Shown: piece by piece, positions 35,614 to 43,592 of the stretch | Layout of the letters: every line of letters starts with the position of its first letter | Numbering within the stretch: the stretch's first letter is position 1 | Source: Ruminococcus flavefaciens 007c | GTDB lineage: Bacteria > Bacillota > Clostridia > Oscillospirales > Ruminococcaceae | Reading direction: 5' to 3' | NCBI RefSeq assembly: GCF_000571935.1 | Contig: NZ_ATAX01000025.1 | Location: 124,001-188,000 of the forward strand | DNA length: 64,000 nt | Notes under the pieces: model-generated | Told to the model about the DNA's origin: nothing | Database searches by the model: none | Seen by the model: only the letters and a program-made list of their open reading frames with translations | Position numbers and translations under genes: made by a program

Positions 35614-36813
35614 ATGATCATCTTAGTTGTAAATGCAGGAAGCTCCTCACTGAAGTATCAGCTTATCGACATGAGCGATGAGAGCGTTATCGCTAAGGGC
35701 AACTGCGACCGTATCGGTATCGACGGCCATATCAATCATAAGACAGCCGACGGCAGAGTTCTCGACGAAGACTGCCCATTTCCCACACATACAGAAGCTT
35801 TCATGAAGCTGGTTGAGTGCCTTACATCAGGCGATGCAAAGGTTATCGACAGCATGGACGCTATCTCTGCTGTAGGTCACAGAATAGTACAGGGCGCAGA
35901 CGTATTCGATAAGTCAGTGCTCGTAACAGACGAGGTAATCGACAAGATCGACGAGCTCCGCGAGCTTGCTCCTGTTCACAACCACGCACACGCACTTGCT
36001 CTCAGAGCCTGCAAGAGCGTTATCCCCGCAAACGTACCTCAGGTCGTTGTATTCGATACAGCATTCCATCAGACAATGCCCCCCAAGGCTTATATGTTCG
36101 GTCTCCCCTATGATGATTATGAGAAGCTCCATGTTAGAAAGTACGGCTTCCACGGCACATCTCACAGATTTGTATCCAAGGCTCTTGCCGAAGCAATGGG
36201 CAAGGACGTAAAGGATCTCAAGATCGTTTCATGTCACCTCGGAAACGGTTCTTCCATCACAGCTGTTGACGGCGGCAAGTCAGTTGATACATCAATGGGC
36301 TTCACTCCTCTTGACGGCGTAGTTATGGGTACAAGAACAGGTTCCGTAGATCCTTCTGCTGTAACCTTTGTAGCTGACAAGCACGGCTTTACACCTTCAC
36401 AGATGAGCGAATATATGAACAAAAAGTCCGGTTTCCTCGGTGTTTCAGGCGTTGGTTCCGATAACCGCGATATCCAGGAAGCTGCAAACAACGGCAACGA
36501 CAAGGCTCAGCTCGTATCAGATATGCTGGCTTACGAGATCCAGAAGTACATCGGCGCATACGCTGCTGCAATGAACGGTCTTGACGCTGTTCTCTTCACA
36601 GGCGGCATCGGCGAGAACTCATGGGAAGTAAGAGAGCAGGTATGCCAGAATATGGACTTCTTCGGAATCAAGATCGACGAGGCTCTCAACCGCACTATCA
36701 GAGGCAAGCTCACAAAGATCTCAACTCCCGATTCAAAGGTTGAAGTATGGATCGTTCCCACAAATGAAGAGCTCCTCATTGCAAGAGATACTCTTGAGCT
36801 TATTTCCAAGTAA
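35614..36813 (+). CDS. ackA: Acetate kinase
   Basis: Interconverts acetyl phosphate plus ADP with acetate plus ATP, the energy-yielding last step of acetate fermentation. The 399 residues show the ASKHA motifs VNAGSSSLKYQL, VFDTAFHQTMP, SCHLGNGSSITAV, GTRTGSVDPS and LFTGGIGENS. A good GAAAGG ribosome site precedes the ATG. Codon use is strongly biased (GGC, GAC, AAG), fitting high expression. The usual partner pta is not adjacent, so ackA is monocistronic with its own terminator. Confidence 0.98.
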   Translation: MIILVVNAGSSSLKYQLIDMSDESVIAKGNCDRIGIDGHINHKTADGRVLDEDCPFPTHTEAFMKLVECLTSGDAKVIDSMDAISAVGHRIVQGADVFDKSVLVTDEVIDKIDELRELAPVHNHAHALALRACKSVIPANVPQVVVFDTAFHQTMPPKAYMFGLPYDDYEKLHVRKYGFHGTSHRFVSKALAEAMGKDVKDLKIVSCHLGNGSSITAVDGGKSVDTSMGFTPLDGVVMGTRTGSVDPSAVTFVADKHGFTPSQMSEYMNKKSGFLGVSGVGSDNRDIQEAANNGNDKAQLVSDMLAYEIQKYIGAYAAAMNGLDAVLFTGGIGENSWEVREQVCQNMDFFGIKIDEALNRTIRGKLTKISTPDSKVEVWIVPTNEELLIARDTLELISK

Positions 36814-36870
36814 TTATAGCATAGAACTGCTTGTAAAGCAATGATGATCTGCATACAGATGTAGATTTAT

Positions 36871-36912
36871 AGCCCGAAGGCGATCAGATGACCGTCTTCG
36901 GGCTTTATTATT
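36871..36912 (+). terminator. Terminator between ackA and the convergent DUF3737 gene
   Basis: Nine-bp perfect stem (36871-36879 with 36896-36904) and the run TTTATTATTT. It serves ackA; the A-rich 5' side makes partial function for the opposite strand possible. Confidence 0.85.
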
Positions 36913-36941
36913 TCCTTTGCAGCTTGAAACGGCTAAAAAAC

Positions 36942-37784
36942 TTACTTCCCGCCGCAGATTATCTTTGTACGCGAGGCATCTACTCTTTCCCCGTCCATAA
37001 TTATCTCACCGATGGAATCGGCCTTTATAATGCCTCCCGAGGGATTGATGATACTGTCGATACTTCCTAATATATCCGCATTTACCGTTGAATACTCAAA
37101 CGCAAGCGAAGTATTCGGAAGCTTGCAGTTCTTCAATACCAGATTTTCCGTATAGCACATACCCTGAAGTGTCTCCACAGTACAGTTCACAAGAGTGACA
37201 TTCCTGGAGTTCCAGCAAAAATACAAACCGGAGATAACAGAATCGTATATGATTATGTTCTCGCTGTTCCAGAAGGCGTCACGTCCGTTGATAACTGAGT
37301 TGCGTACCGTAACATTGCGTACTCCGTCAAATGAATTGTTTCCGTCGAGTTCAAGGCCTGTTACCTCCATGCCGTCACAGTCCATGGCAAAATAGTCGCC
37401 CTTAGCCCTTACCTTGTCTATCCTGATATTCGCACACTTCCATAATGACTCCTCGCCATTGGTAAATGTTACGTTTTTCAGACTTATGCCCTTTGAGTGA
37501 CGTATGCACTTCGGAGCTTCTATTACAGTATTTTCAGCCTTTATATCATCAACGTACCATATTCCCGCACGGCCGTTCTCACCGATCGTGCTGTCCTTCA
37601 TCCTTATGAATTCGCAGTACCATACAGGATAGCTCCAATTGAAAGTACAATCGGATATATCTATATACCTGCAGTGTTTAAGCGGCGATTCGCTGTCGTC
37701 AAAGACTGAGCTGCGGATCCTCAGCTCGGTCTCATGGAAAAGAGCTCTTTCCCCCGTAAAGTGCTCGTTAAGTATTTCTTTCAT
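36942..37784 (-). CDS. DUF3737 family beta-helix protein
   Basis: DUF3737 protein of 280 residues with a pectin-lyase-like right-handed beta-helix signature: short repeats alternating small, hydrophobic and charged residues (IDISDCTFNWSYPVWYCEF, VRNSVINGRDAFWNSENI). The family is widespread in gut Firmicutes and its function is unproven; a polysaccharide-related role is inferred only from the fold. No signal peptide, so it is cytoplasmic. Its upstream region holds a good promoter and a perfect inverted repeat, suggesting specific regulation. Confidence 0.85.
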   Translation of the reverse strand: MKEILNEHFTGERALFHETELRIRSSVFDDSESPLKHCRYIDISDCTFNWSYPVWYCEFIRMKDSTIGENGRAGIWYVDDIKAENTVIEAPKCIRHSKGISLKNVTFTNGEESLWKCANIRIDKVRAKGDYFAMDCDGMEVTGLELDGNNSFDGVRNVTVRNSVINGRDAFWNSENIIIYDSVISGLYFCWNSRNVTLVNCTVETLQGMCYTENLVLKNCKLPNTSLAFEYSTVNADILGSIDSIINPSGGIIKADSIGEIIMDGERVDASRTKIICGGK

Positions 37785-37806
37785 TATCTCACTCCTCTTA
37801 GCAGAT

Positions 37807-37842
37807 TATCTGTTATTCCATATAAATATCGTATAACAGATA
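37807..37842 (-). promoter_or_regulatory. Perfect inverted repeat in the DUF3737 leader, possible operator
   Basis: Arms TATCTGTTAT (37807-37816) and ATAACAGATA (37833-37842) with a 16-base spacer, positioned 23 bases or more downstream of the -10 box and before the ribosome site. Could bind a dimeric repressor or form an RNA hairpin. Confidence 0.55.
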
Positions 37843-37865
37843 AAATACAGCTTTAGTTTACGAAC

Positions 37866-37894
37866 ATTATACCATATAATAAGAAAAATAGCAA
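37866..37894 (-). promoter_or_regulatory. Sigma-A promoter of the DUF3737 gene
   Basis: Minus strand TTGCTA (37889-37894), 17-bp spacer, TATAAT (37866-37871). Confidence 0.7.
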
Positions 37895-37999
37895 CAAGCG
37901 AAGAGAAAAAACTGCTCCCGATCATTATCCATAGAGCCAAAAAGCGCAACAGACAGCAGCATATTCCATAATAAAAAAATTCTGTGAATGCTGCAACAC

Positions 38000-38028
38000 T
38001 TTACAATAAGTCTGCGTATGTGTATAAT
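38000..38028 (+). promoter_or_regulatory. Promoter of the ECF sigma operon
   Basis: TTTACA (38000-38005), 17-bp spacer, TATAAT (38023-38028), 45 bases before the sigma-factor ATG. This is a sigma-A-type sequence; no ECF-type AAC-rich -35 box was seen, so autoregulation is not evident. Confidence 0.7.
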
Positions 38029-38073
38029 GGTATAGAGTATTTAACATTAATAAAGTGAGAAGGAGGTGGGATA

Positions 38074-38634
38074 ATGACTGAGAAAGATATAAAACTCAAA
38101 CTGAAATGCTCTCCCGAAGAAGGCTTCAGAGCCCTTTTTGATGAATACTGGAGCTATGCTTATACTATAATATACAGCATCCTGCGCGGCACAGGCAGCC
38201 GTACAGACGTTGAAGACTGCACCGCAGATGTACTGAGCGACGTAATGATGAACTACGATACAAGCCGCGAAACCTCCCTAAAAGCCTATGTAGGCACTAC
38301 CGCAAAAAGACGGGCCATAGACATGAAACGCTCCATGAACACGCATACGGCGCGAAATATCCCACTTGATGAAGATACAGAATACTGCATTCCCTCAGAC
38401 GACAATGTGGAGGCGGAAACGGAAAGCTCCGATATTTCAGCCATTATCCTGAAAAAAATAGAGGAACTCGGAGAGCCGGACGCCTCAATAGTTATACAGA
38501 AATACTTCTATGACAGGAGCTCCGCCGAGACTGCAAGACTTCTCGGCATAAATCCCGTAACGGTACGAAGCAAGCTGCACAGAGCTCTGAAAAAGCTGAA
38601 AAAAGCTCTTACCGATATGGGCATCACTTTGTAA
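38074..38634 (+). CDS. RNA polymerase sigma factor, ECF (sigma-70) family
   Basis: Extracytoplasmic-function type sigma factor of 186 residues. Region 2 spans about 15-90 (FRALFDEYWSYAYTIIYSIL, DVEDCTADVLSDVMMNY, AYVGTTAKRRAIDMKR) and region 4 about 130-180 (DASIVIQKYFYDRSSAETARLLGINPVTVRSKLHRALKK, the last part the DNA-binding helix-turn-helix). A strong AGAAGGAGGTGG ribosome site precedes the ATG. The gene 12 bp downstream encodes a membrane protein that is the likely partner or anti-sigma factor. Confidence 0.92.
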   Translation: MTEKDIKLKLKCSPEEGFRALFDEYWSYAYTIIYSILRGTGSRTDVEDCTADVLSDVMMNYDTSRETSLKAYVGTTAKRRAIDMKRSMNTHTARNIPLDEDTEYCIPSDDNVEAETESSDISAIILKKIEELGEPDASIVIQKYFYDRSSAETARLLGINPVTVRSKLHRALKKLKKALTDMGITL

Positions 38635-38646
38635 AGGAGGAAGAGC

Positions 38647-40239
38647 ATGAAAAAAGCAGTCAGAAACATCCTGCATAATGCCGACAAAAAAACCGTCTGC
38701 CATATCGCAGAAAAATACAAGGCAGCCGACAGTAATACAGCTGACCGCATTTACAACAAAGCTCTCAGCCGCATGAATCTTCAATCAGACAGCTTAGAAG
38801 TATCCGGCACCGATATAGTTCGACGCTCCCCTGCTATCCAGCGTTTCTTCCTCGTAGCTGCCTGCGTGCTTGTCGTATTCGGAGCTGTAATAGGTATAAT
38901 GAAGCTGAAGGCGCCCAAACGCAGACCTATCATAGATAACCCTGTCATTATCGCCACAGCCACCACTGCCACACAAACTACGGATAAAACGACTACTGTT
39001 ACCGTTTCGGGTGAGGAAAAAGTCAGCAAAACCACAGTAAACAGAAGCACTTCAACCACTTCTTCGCGCAGTACGGTAACAACATCTCATACATCAGCTG
39101 TCCGAAACAGTAATACAACTACAGCAAAGCAGGATAAAAACAAAAACACTACCACAACCGAAAAAAGAATGACAGAACAAGAAATAATTGAATTTGAAAG
39201 AAACAATTACGCATCATGTATGTCAAGAGAAAGAGCGATCCTGAAAGGGATAATCCCCGCCGATACACCTCGTGTTACTCTCGATCAGGTTCGCAGGATA
39301 ATTTCGGAAAGCCTAAGCTGCCGTGAAATAGAAGCAAAAATCAAGGCTATCAATAAATATGAGGATCTGACAGCTTTTTACGGAACAGAATACTGGCTGG
39401 ACGGCAGCAGAAACAGAATAATCTATATAACAGACAATTACATGGCCGTTGAAAACAATGGAGGAGGCATGATTACATATATTACCAGTACAAACGGTGA
39501 CCCTTATTCTGATTCTGCCAAAAAGGAAATACTGTTTTCTACTGCGGAAAAACTGAAAAACATACCTGAAAGTCACCAAAGAGAGCGCATGATCGTAGAA
39601 GGTTTCGGCAATTATGAAGCTCCCCGCGTGTCAGCAGATGAAGCAAGGGCAATTTGCAGTAAATATACAAGATTTTTCGATGCATCGAACGAGATAAAAA
39701 ACCGCTATTATTATCCGGACCGCCTATACAAGAATGTACTTGAAGTATGTGAATACTGGCTTGACGATAAAGGGAAGGACATTCTTCTCATCAATTATGA
39801 TATAGGCTGTATTCAGCTGATATTCAACGCAGATACAGACTCTCTGAGGCGCGAGATCCTGATGCAGAATAACGCTGTATTCGGAGAAACTCCTGAATCT
39901 GTAGTATTCACACACCACGAAGCTCTGATACGCGGAAAGACGTCCAATGACATCGAAAGGCTTTACTACAGCGATATAAAGAAGCTGGCAGCAGGCTGTT
40001 CCACCACAGATGAGCTTGCGGAAAAAATAAGAAAAGAATACAGATATGCCGATATTACCACCACTTCAGCCGACGGAACACGAAAAGAGTATTTCGCTTT
40101 AAGGTCACCTATGGCCTACAACGTCGATTTTTTAATACTCAGTGACAATGAGGAATACGGCATAGAATACCTTGAGATCGGATCCAATATCCGCGAAAGA
40201 TTCAATCCGGGAACAAGACAGTTCGAGGCTGTTTTCTGA
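38647..40239 (+). CDS. Membrane-anchored partner of the ECF sigma factor, repeat-containing
   Basis: Not a recognised family. The 530-residue protein has an N-terminal cytoplasmic helical region (about 1-75), one membrane helix (IQRFFLVAACVLVVFGAVIGI, about 72-95), a Thr/Ser-rich linker (about 105-175) and a large extracytoplasmic part. That part contains at least two related units (about 200-300 and 320-410), each with APRVxxDxxRxI followed by a YWLD segment and a short beta stretch; a third weaker copy may follow. Position right behind the sigma gene and topology suggest an anti-sigma/sensor that transmits envelope signals. The zinc HxxxCxxC anti-sigma motif is absent. Confidence 0.75.
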   Translation: MKKAVRNILHNADKKTVCHIAEKYKAADSNTADRIYNKALSRMNLQSDSLEVSGTDIVRRSPAIQRFFLVAACVLVVFGAVIGIMKLKAPKRRPIIDNPVIIATATTATQTTDKTTTVTVSGEEKVSKTTVNRSTSTTSSRSTVTTSHTSAVRNSNTTTAKQDKNKNTTTTEKRMTEQEIIEFERNNYASCMSRERAILKGIIPADTPRVTLDQVRRIISESLSCREIEAKIKAINKYEDLTAFYGTEYWLDGSRNRIIYITDNYMAVENNGGGMITYITSTNGDPYSDSAKKEILFSTAEKLKNIPESHQRERMIVEGFGNYEAPRVSADEARAICSKYTRFFDASNEIKNRYYYPDRLYKNVLEVCEYWLDDKGKDILLINYDIGCIQLIFNADTDSLRREILMQNNAVFGETPESVVFTHHEALIRGKTSNDIERLYYSDIKKLAAGCSTTDELAEKIRKEYRYADITTTSADGTRKEYFALRSPMAYNVDFLILSDNEEYGIEYLEIGSNIRERFNPGTRQFEAVF

Positions 40240-40242
40240 CAA

Positions 40243-40275
40243 CAAAAAAGCTGCTGTATATACAGCAGCTTTTTC
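40243..40275. terminator. Bidirectional terminator between convergent genes
   Basis: A 22-bp perfect palindrome (40249-40270) flanked by A6 on the left and T5 on the right, so it has the stem and U-tract in both directions. It ends the ECF partner gene and the convergent AraC gene. Confidence 0.92.
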
Positions 40276-40276
40276 A

Positions 40277-41080
40277 TCATATCGCTTCTTTTTCCTGATA
40301 TTCCCTGCGGAATTCAGTGGGAGTCATGCCTATACCGTTCTTGAACTGCCTGTTAAAATAAGAGGCATTCGGATAGCCTACCAGCTCCGCAATCTTGTTT
40401 ATAGGGTATTCAGGCCTTTTCAGCAGTTCCGTTGCCTTGTCCAGCCTGCTGTTTATAATATCCTTTGATATGCTTATGCCGAAGGTCTCTGTATAAAGAT
40501 GCTGGAGTCTCGAACGGCTGAGAGATATATCCGCCGCCATTTCGTCAACTGTCCATGACCTGGAGGGCCAGCGGTAGATGCTTTCGCGCAGCCACAGAAG
40601 CTTCTCAAGGTACAGTCCTTCGTGAACAGCTCCGAACCTGTCCATATCCACAACGCTTTCATTGAGCTTGCTGAGCAGGAGCTTGAAATAAAGCTCTACA
40701 GCCTCTGTACGGTTCTTGTTGACAGAATAGTATTCAAGACACATATTGCGTATTATATCCGATATCTGAGAAAGATCGGCAGCAGGTATTATCTTATTTA
40801 AAGGTATTTCCATGGAATGTATATACTCAAGATCATTTTCTTCGGGATAGAAAAAAATACTGTCCTCAGAAAAATTCTCTGCATCACAGCGATAGCTGAA
40901 TGACTGTTCCGGACTTATGAAAATAAATGAATTTTCAGGTGAGGGAACTTCCCTGCCGTCAATGCAGAAAACCGCCCGTGCCTTCAGCACAAGCAATATC
41001 CAAACACCTGAATGAACGTTTTTTTCCAGCACAAAATTTTTATCACGTTTATGATCGAGACTGATACTGTCGATCCTCAT
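40277..41080 (-). CDS. AraC family transcriptional regulator
   Basis: AraC/XylS-type regulator with an N-terminal cupin-like ligand-sensing domain (about 1-150) and a C-terminal double helix-turn-helix (about 165-262; AADISLSRSRLQHLYTETFG and IAELVGYPNASYFNRQFKNGIGMTPTEFRREY). The ATG at 41080 has AAAGGAG 9 nt upstream; an ATG 8 codons further up is less well placed. The 267-residue length is normal. Such regulators often control sugar use genes; no target is adjacent except the divergent pyridoxine-kinase-like operon. Confidence 0.92.
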   Translation of the reverse strand: MRIDSISLDHKRDKNFVLEKNVHSGVWILLVLKARAVFCIDGREVPSPENSFIFISPEQSFSYRCDAENFSEDSIFFYPEENDLEYIHSMEIPLNKIIPAADLSQISDIIRNMCLEYYSVNKNRTEAVELYFKLLLSKLNESVVDMDRFGAVHEGLYLEKLLWLRESIYRWPSRSWTVDEMAADISLSRSRLQHLYTETFGISISKDIINSRLDKATELLKRPEYPINKIAELVGYPNASYFNRQFKNGIGMTPTEFRREYQEKEAI

Positions 41081-41140
41081 ATCCAACGCTCCTTTTTGAA
41101 TCATGTAATACGAATAAAATCAAGTTATTAGTATGTTTAA

Positions 41141-41169
41141 ATTCTATCATAACGCAGAAAAAGAGTCAA
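41141..41169 (-). promoter_or_regulatory. Sigma-A promoter of the AraC gene
   Basis: Minus strand TTGACT (41164-41169), 17-bp spacer, TAGAAT (41141-41146). Confidence 0.7.
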
Positions 41170-41273
41170 TTTGCCAATAGTAATATAATGACATTTTATG
41201 TAATTTAATGACATAATTGTTCTGCCGTATTTTCAGATACATATCTTAGTTAAGCACAATATTTATATCTGTA

Positions 41274-41302
41274 TTGACAAAGACTGCGTATTGATGTATA
41301 AT
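41274..41302 (+). promoter_or_regulatory. Consensus sigma-A promoter of the pdxK-like operon
   Basis: TTGACA (41274-41279), 17-bp spacer, TATAAT (41297-41302): a full consensus match. The start codon is only about 30 bases beyond the expected start point. Confidence 0.85.
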
Positions 41303-41338
41303 CATTAGTTGATAACGCTAATTGAAAGAATGATGATT

Positions 41339-42181
41339 ATGAAGAAAATCGTTTCAATACAGGATATATCCTGCTTCGGGAAATGCTCCCTGACAGTTGC
41401 GCTTCCAGTAATATCGGCAATGGGAATAGAAACAGCCGTTATACCCACCGCTGTGCTTTCGACTCATACAGGCGAAGGTTTCACCGGATATACTTTCCGA
41501 GACCTTACGAGCGACATCCCCGCCATAGCTGCTCACTGGAAAAGCATGGAGCTCAGGTTCGATGCGCTTTATACCGGCTATCTCGGCTCACTTGAACAGA
41601 TAGGCATTGTTTCCGACTTTTTTGACGACTTCGGCGGAAAAGACAATCATATAATAGTAGATCCTGTGCTTGGAGACGCAGGAAAGCTTTATGCAGGCTT
41701 CTCAAATGAATTTGTCGAGGGCATGAGAAAGCTCTGTGCAAAGGCAGATTTCATTATCCCGAATATGACAGAAGTGTCTTTTCTGCTTGATATACCGTAT
41801 ACAGAGACATACGACGAGAGCTACGTAAAAGACGTTCTTCGCAGACTTTCGAAGCTCGGCTGCAAAACTCCAGTCATTACGGGCATACACTATGACGACA
41901 AGCTCCAGGGGGCAGCCGCATATGACAGCCGAAACGACGAATTCATTTTTTCCTTCGGAAAAAACATCAATTCACGCTTTCACGGTACCGGAGATATTTT
42001 TGCAAGCGTTTTCACCGGCGCCTGCGCACTCGGCAAGGATCTGAGACAATGCCTTGATATCTCCGTAAAGTTTACCTTTGACTGTATCGAAGCCACTCTC
42101 CCCCATATGGAAGAAACATGGTACGGAAGCTGTTTCGAGCTGTGTCTCGGAAAGCTAATAGAATATGTAAAGGAGCAATAA
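41339..42181 (+). CDS. Pyridoxamine kinase (PfkB/ribokinase-like superfamily)
   Basis: Vitamin B6 salvage kinase of the PdxY/PdxK group, phosphorylating pyridoxal, pyridoxine or pyridoxamine. The 280 residues open with KKIVSIQDISCFGKCSLTVALPVIS, then show DPVLGDAGKLYAGF, PNMTEVSFLL and the catalytic anion-hole segment FHGTGDIFASVFTGA. ATG at 41339 was chosen; ATG codons 6 and 9 bases upstream are possible. It overlaps the next gene by one base (TAATG). Confidence 0.9.
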   Translation: MKKIVSIQDISCFGKCSLTVALPVISAMGIETAVIPTAVLSTHTGEGFTGYTFRDLTSDIPAIAAHWKSMELRFDALYTGYLGSLEQIGIVSDFFDDFGGKDNHIIVDPVLGDAGKLYAGFSNEFVEGMRKLCAKADFIIPNMTEVSFLLDIPYTETYDESYVKDVLRRLSKLGCKTPVITGIHYDDKLQGAAAYDSRNDEFIFSFGKNINSRFHGTGDIFASVFTGACALGKDLRQCLDISVKFTFDCIEATLPHMEETWYGSCFELCLGKLIEYVKEQ

Positions 42182-42576
42182 TGCTTGATCTTATAAGGAA
42201 GACTGCTGTTTTTATCAGGGCAGACATCCGTTCCGCCAAAAGTATTCGTACTGCTGAGGTACTTGAAAGTCTGATAGACGGAAAGCTCGCTGAAGACACC
42301 GCTGTTTCCGAAATATCCGCCTGTCTCAACTTTGAATCCCGCATAAATTACTGTGTCCCCAACAATGCAACAGCTTTTGTGGTCTTTTCGGTAAAAGCAC
42401 TGAATAAAGCTCTTAGCGGGAACGATTTCGGGCTTGCTTACGATATTGCGGATATTTTACAGGCTCTCCCCGAAAAGGAATACCTGAAGGACAAAAAAGC
42501 AGTTTTCTCATTCAATAAGACATATATACGCAAATTCAACAAGAAGCATCTGTCTCATCTGCCTGAGATAGTATGA
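42181..42576 (+). CDS. Unknown protein coupled to the pyridoxamine kinase gene
   Basis: Not recognised. The 131-residue protein begins MLDLIRKTAVFIRADIRSAKSIR and is mainly helical with no membrane segment or signal. It starts on the last base of the kinase stop codon, with AGGAG 6 nt upstream inside the kinase gene, so translation is coupled. The region carries a stretch typical of a small cytosolic helical protein (LAYDIADILQALPEKEYL). It ends at a strong terminator. Confidence 0.75.
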   Translation: MLDLIRKTAVFIRADIRSAKSIRTAEVLESLIDGKLAEDTAVSEISACLNFESRINYCVPNNATAFVVFSVKALNKALSGNDFGLAYDIADILQALPEKEYLKDKKAVFSFNKTYIRKFNKKHLSHLPEIV

Positions 42577-42578
42577 AA

Positions 42579-42604
42579 AGAGCAGTTCATACTGCTCTTT
42601 TTTA
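42579..42604 (+). terminator. Intrinsic terminator of the pdxK-like operon
   Basis: Eight-bp perfect stem (42579-42586 with 42591-42598), 4-base loop, followed by TTTTTT. Confidence 0.9.
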
Positions 42605-42680
42605 ATGCCAGTTTTTCCCTGTGATTACCGATGTGATAATCGGCAATAATATCCTCGTAATCATTTACGGAGGATATGTT

Positions 42681-43454
42681 ATGGCATATAATAAAGTCGT
42701 TATCGCAGGTATAAATACTTCCGAGCTCACAGTGCTCAAAGAGGAAGAAAAAATCGCACTGCTGAAGGAAATACGCGCAACAGGCAGCAAGGAAGCCCGC
42801 GACAAGCTCATAAACGGCAATCTGCGTCTGGTACTCAGTGTTATTCAGCACTTCACGGGACGCGGCGAGGACGTGGACGACCTCTTCCAGATAGGAGTTA
42901 TCGGCCTGATCAAGGCTATCAATAATTTTGACCTGAGCAAGGAAGTACGCTTCTCGACCTACTGCGTGCCGATGATAAGCGGCGAGCTGAGGCGCTATCT
43001 CCGCGACTGCAGCCACGTAAAGGTCAGCCGATCTCTGCGTGACACTGCATATAAAGCCCTTCAGGCAAAGGAAAAGCTGACAATAAAACTTCAGCGTGAT
43101 CCCTCAATAGACGAGATCTCAGCCGAAATAGGAGAAAAACGTTCAAATGTAGTCATAGCCCTTGAAAGCATAAGCGATCCCGTTTCGCTTTATGAACCTG
43201 TGTACTCGGATACAGAGGATAACCTTTATATAATGGATCAGATAAGCGACATCAACGACGTTGAAAGCCGTATGGACGAGCTTACCATACGTGATGCAAT
43301 ACGCGGTCTCGGTGAACGTGAGAGAAATATTCTGTATCTTCGCTTTTTCCGCGGTAAAACTCAGGTCGAGGTAGCAAGTGAGATAGGTATATCCCAGGCT
43401 CAGGTCTCGCGTCTTGAAAAGGGTGCTATAAAAAAGATAAAAACCTGTCTTTAA
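42681..43454 (+). CDS. sigG: RNA polymerase sporulation sigma factor SigG
   Basis: Forespore-specific sigma-G. The N-terminal MAYNKVVIAGINTSELTVL matches the diagnostic sigma-G start, followed by region 2 (NLRLVLSVIQHFTGRGEDVDDLFQIGVIGLIKAINNFD, then FSTYCVPMISGELRRYLRD), region 3 and the region 4 helix-turn-helix (KTQVEVASEIGISQAQVSRLEKGAIKKIK). The ATG at 42681 with GGAGG 7 nt upstream is clearly better than an upstream ATG at 42621. At 257 residues it matches Bacillus SigG (260). Unusually, it stands alone, without the spoIIGA-sigE genes that precede it in many spore formers. Confidence 0.95.
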   Translation: MAYNKVVIAGINTSELTVLKEEEKIALLKEIRATGSKEARDKLINGNLRLVLSVIQHFTGRGEDVDDLFQIGVIGLIKAINNFDLSKEVRFSTYCVPMISGELRRYLRDCSHVKVSRSLRDTAYKALQAKEKLTIKLQRDPSIDEISAEIGEKRSNVVIALESISDPVSLYEPVYSDTEDNLYIMDQISDINDVESRMDELTIRDAIRGLGERERNILYLRFFRGKTQVEVASEIGISQAQVSRLEKGAIKKIKTCL

Positions 43455-43469
43455 CAGGTACGGCATCAG

Positions 43470-43509
43470 GATCCCGAAGCTTTTGGCAAACAGCTTCGGG
43501 GTCTTTTTT
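43470..43509 (+). terminator. Intrinsic terminator of sigG
   Basis: Eleven-bp stem (43470-43480 with 43493-43503, one G-T pair) followed by TTTTTT. Confidence 0.9.
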
Positions 43510-43531
43510 GTCGTTTATTAACATTTTTTTG

Positions 43532-43560
43532 TTGATTTTTGCCTCAAAACAGTGTATAAT
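43532..43560 (+). promoter_or_regulatory. Sigma-A promoter of the GH105/ABC operon
   Basis: TTGATT (43532-43537), 17-bp spacer, TATAAT (43555-43560), about 32 bases before the binding-protein ATG. Confidence 0.75.
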
Positions 43561-43592
43561 CAAATATATCATTATAATTGGGATCTGAGAGT

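Noticed and set aside
42621-42680. Upstream start for sigG
   Set aside because: It adds 20 residues not found in SigG proteins, while the ATG at 42681 has a GGAGG at ideal spacing.
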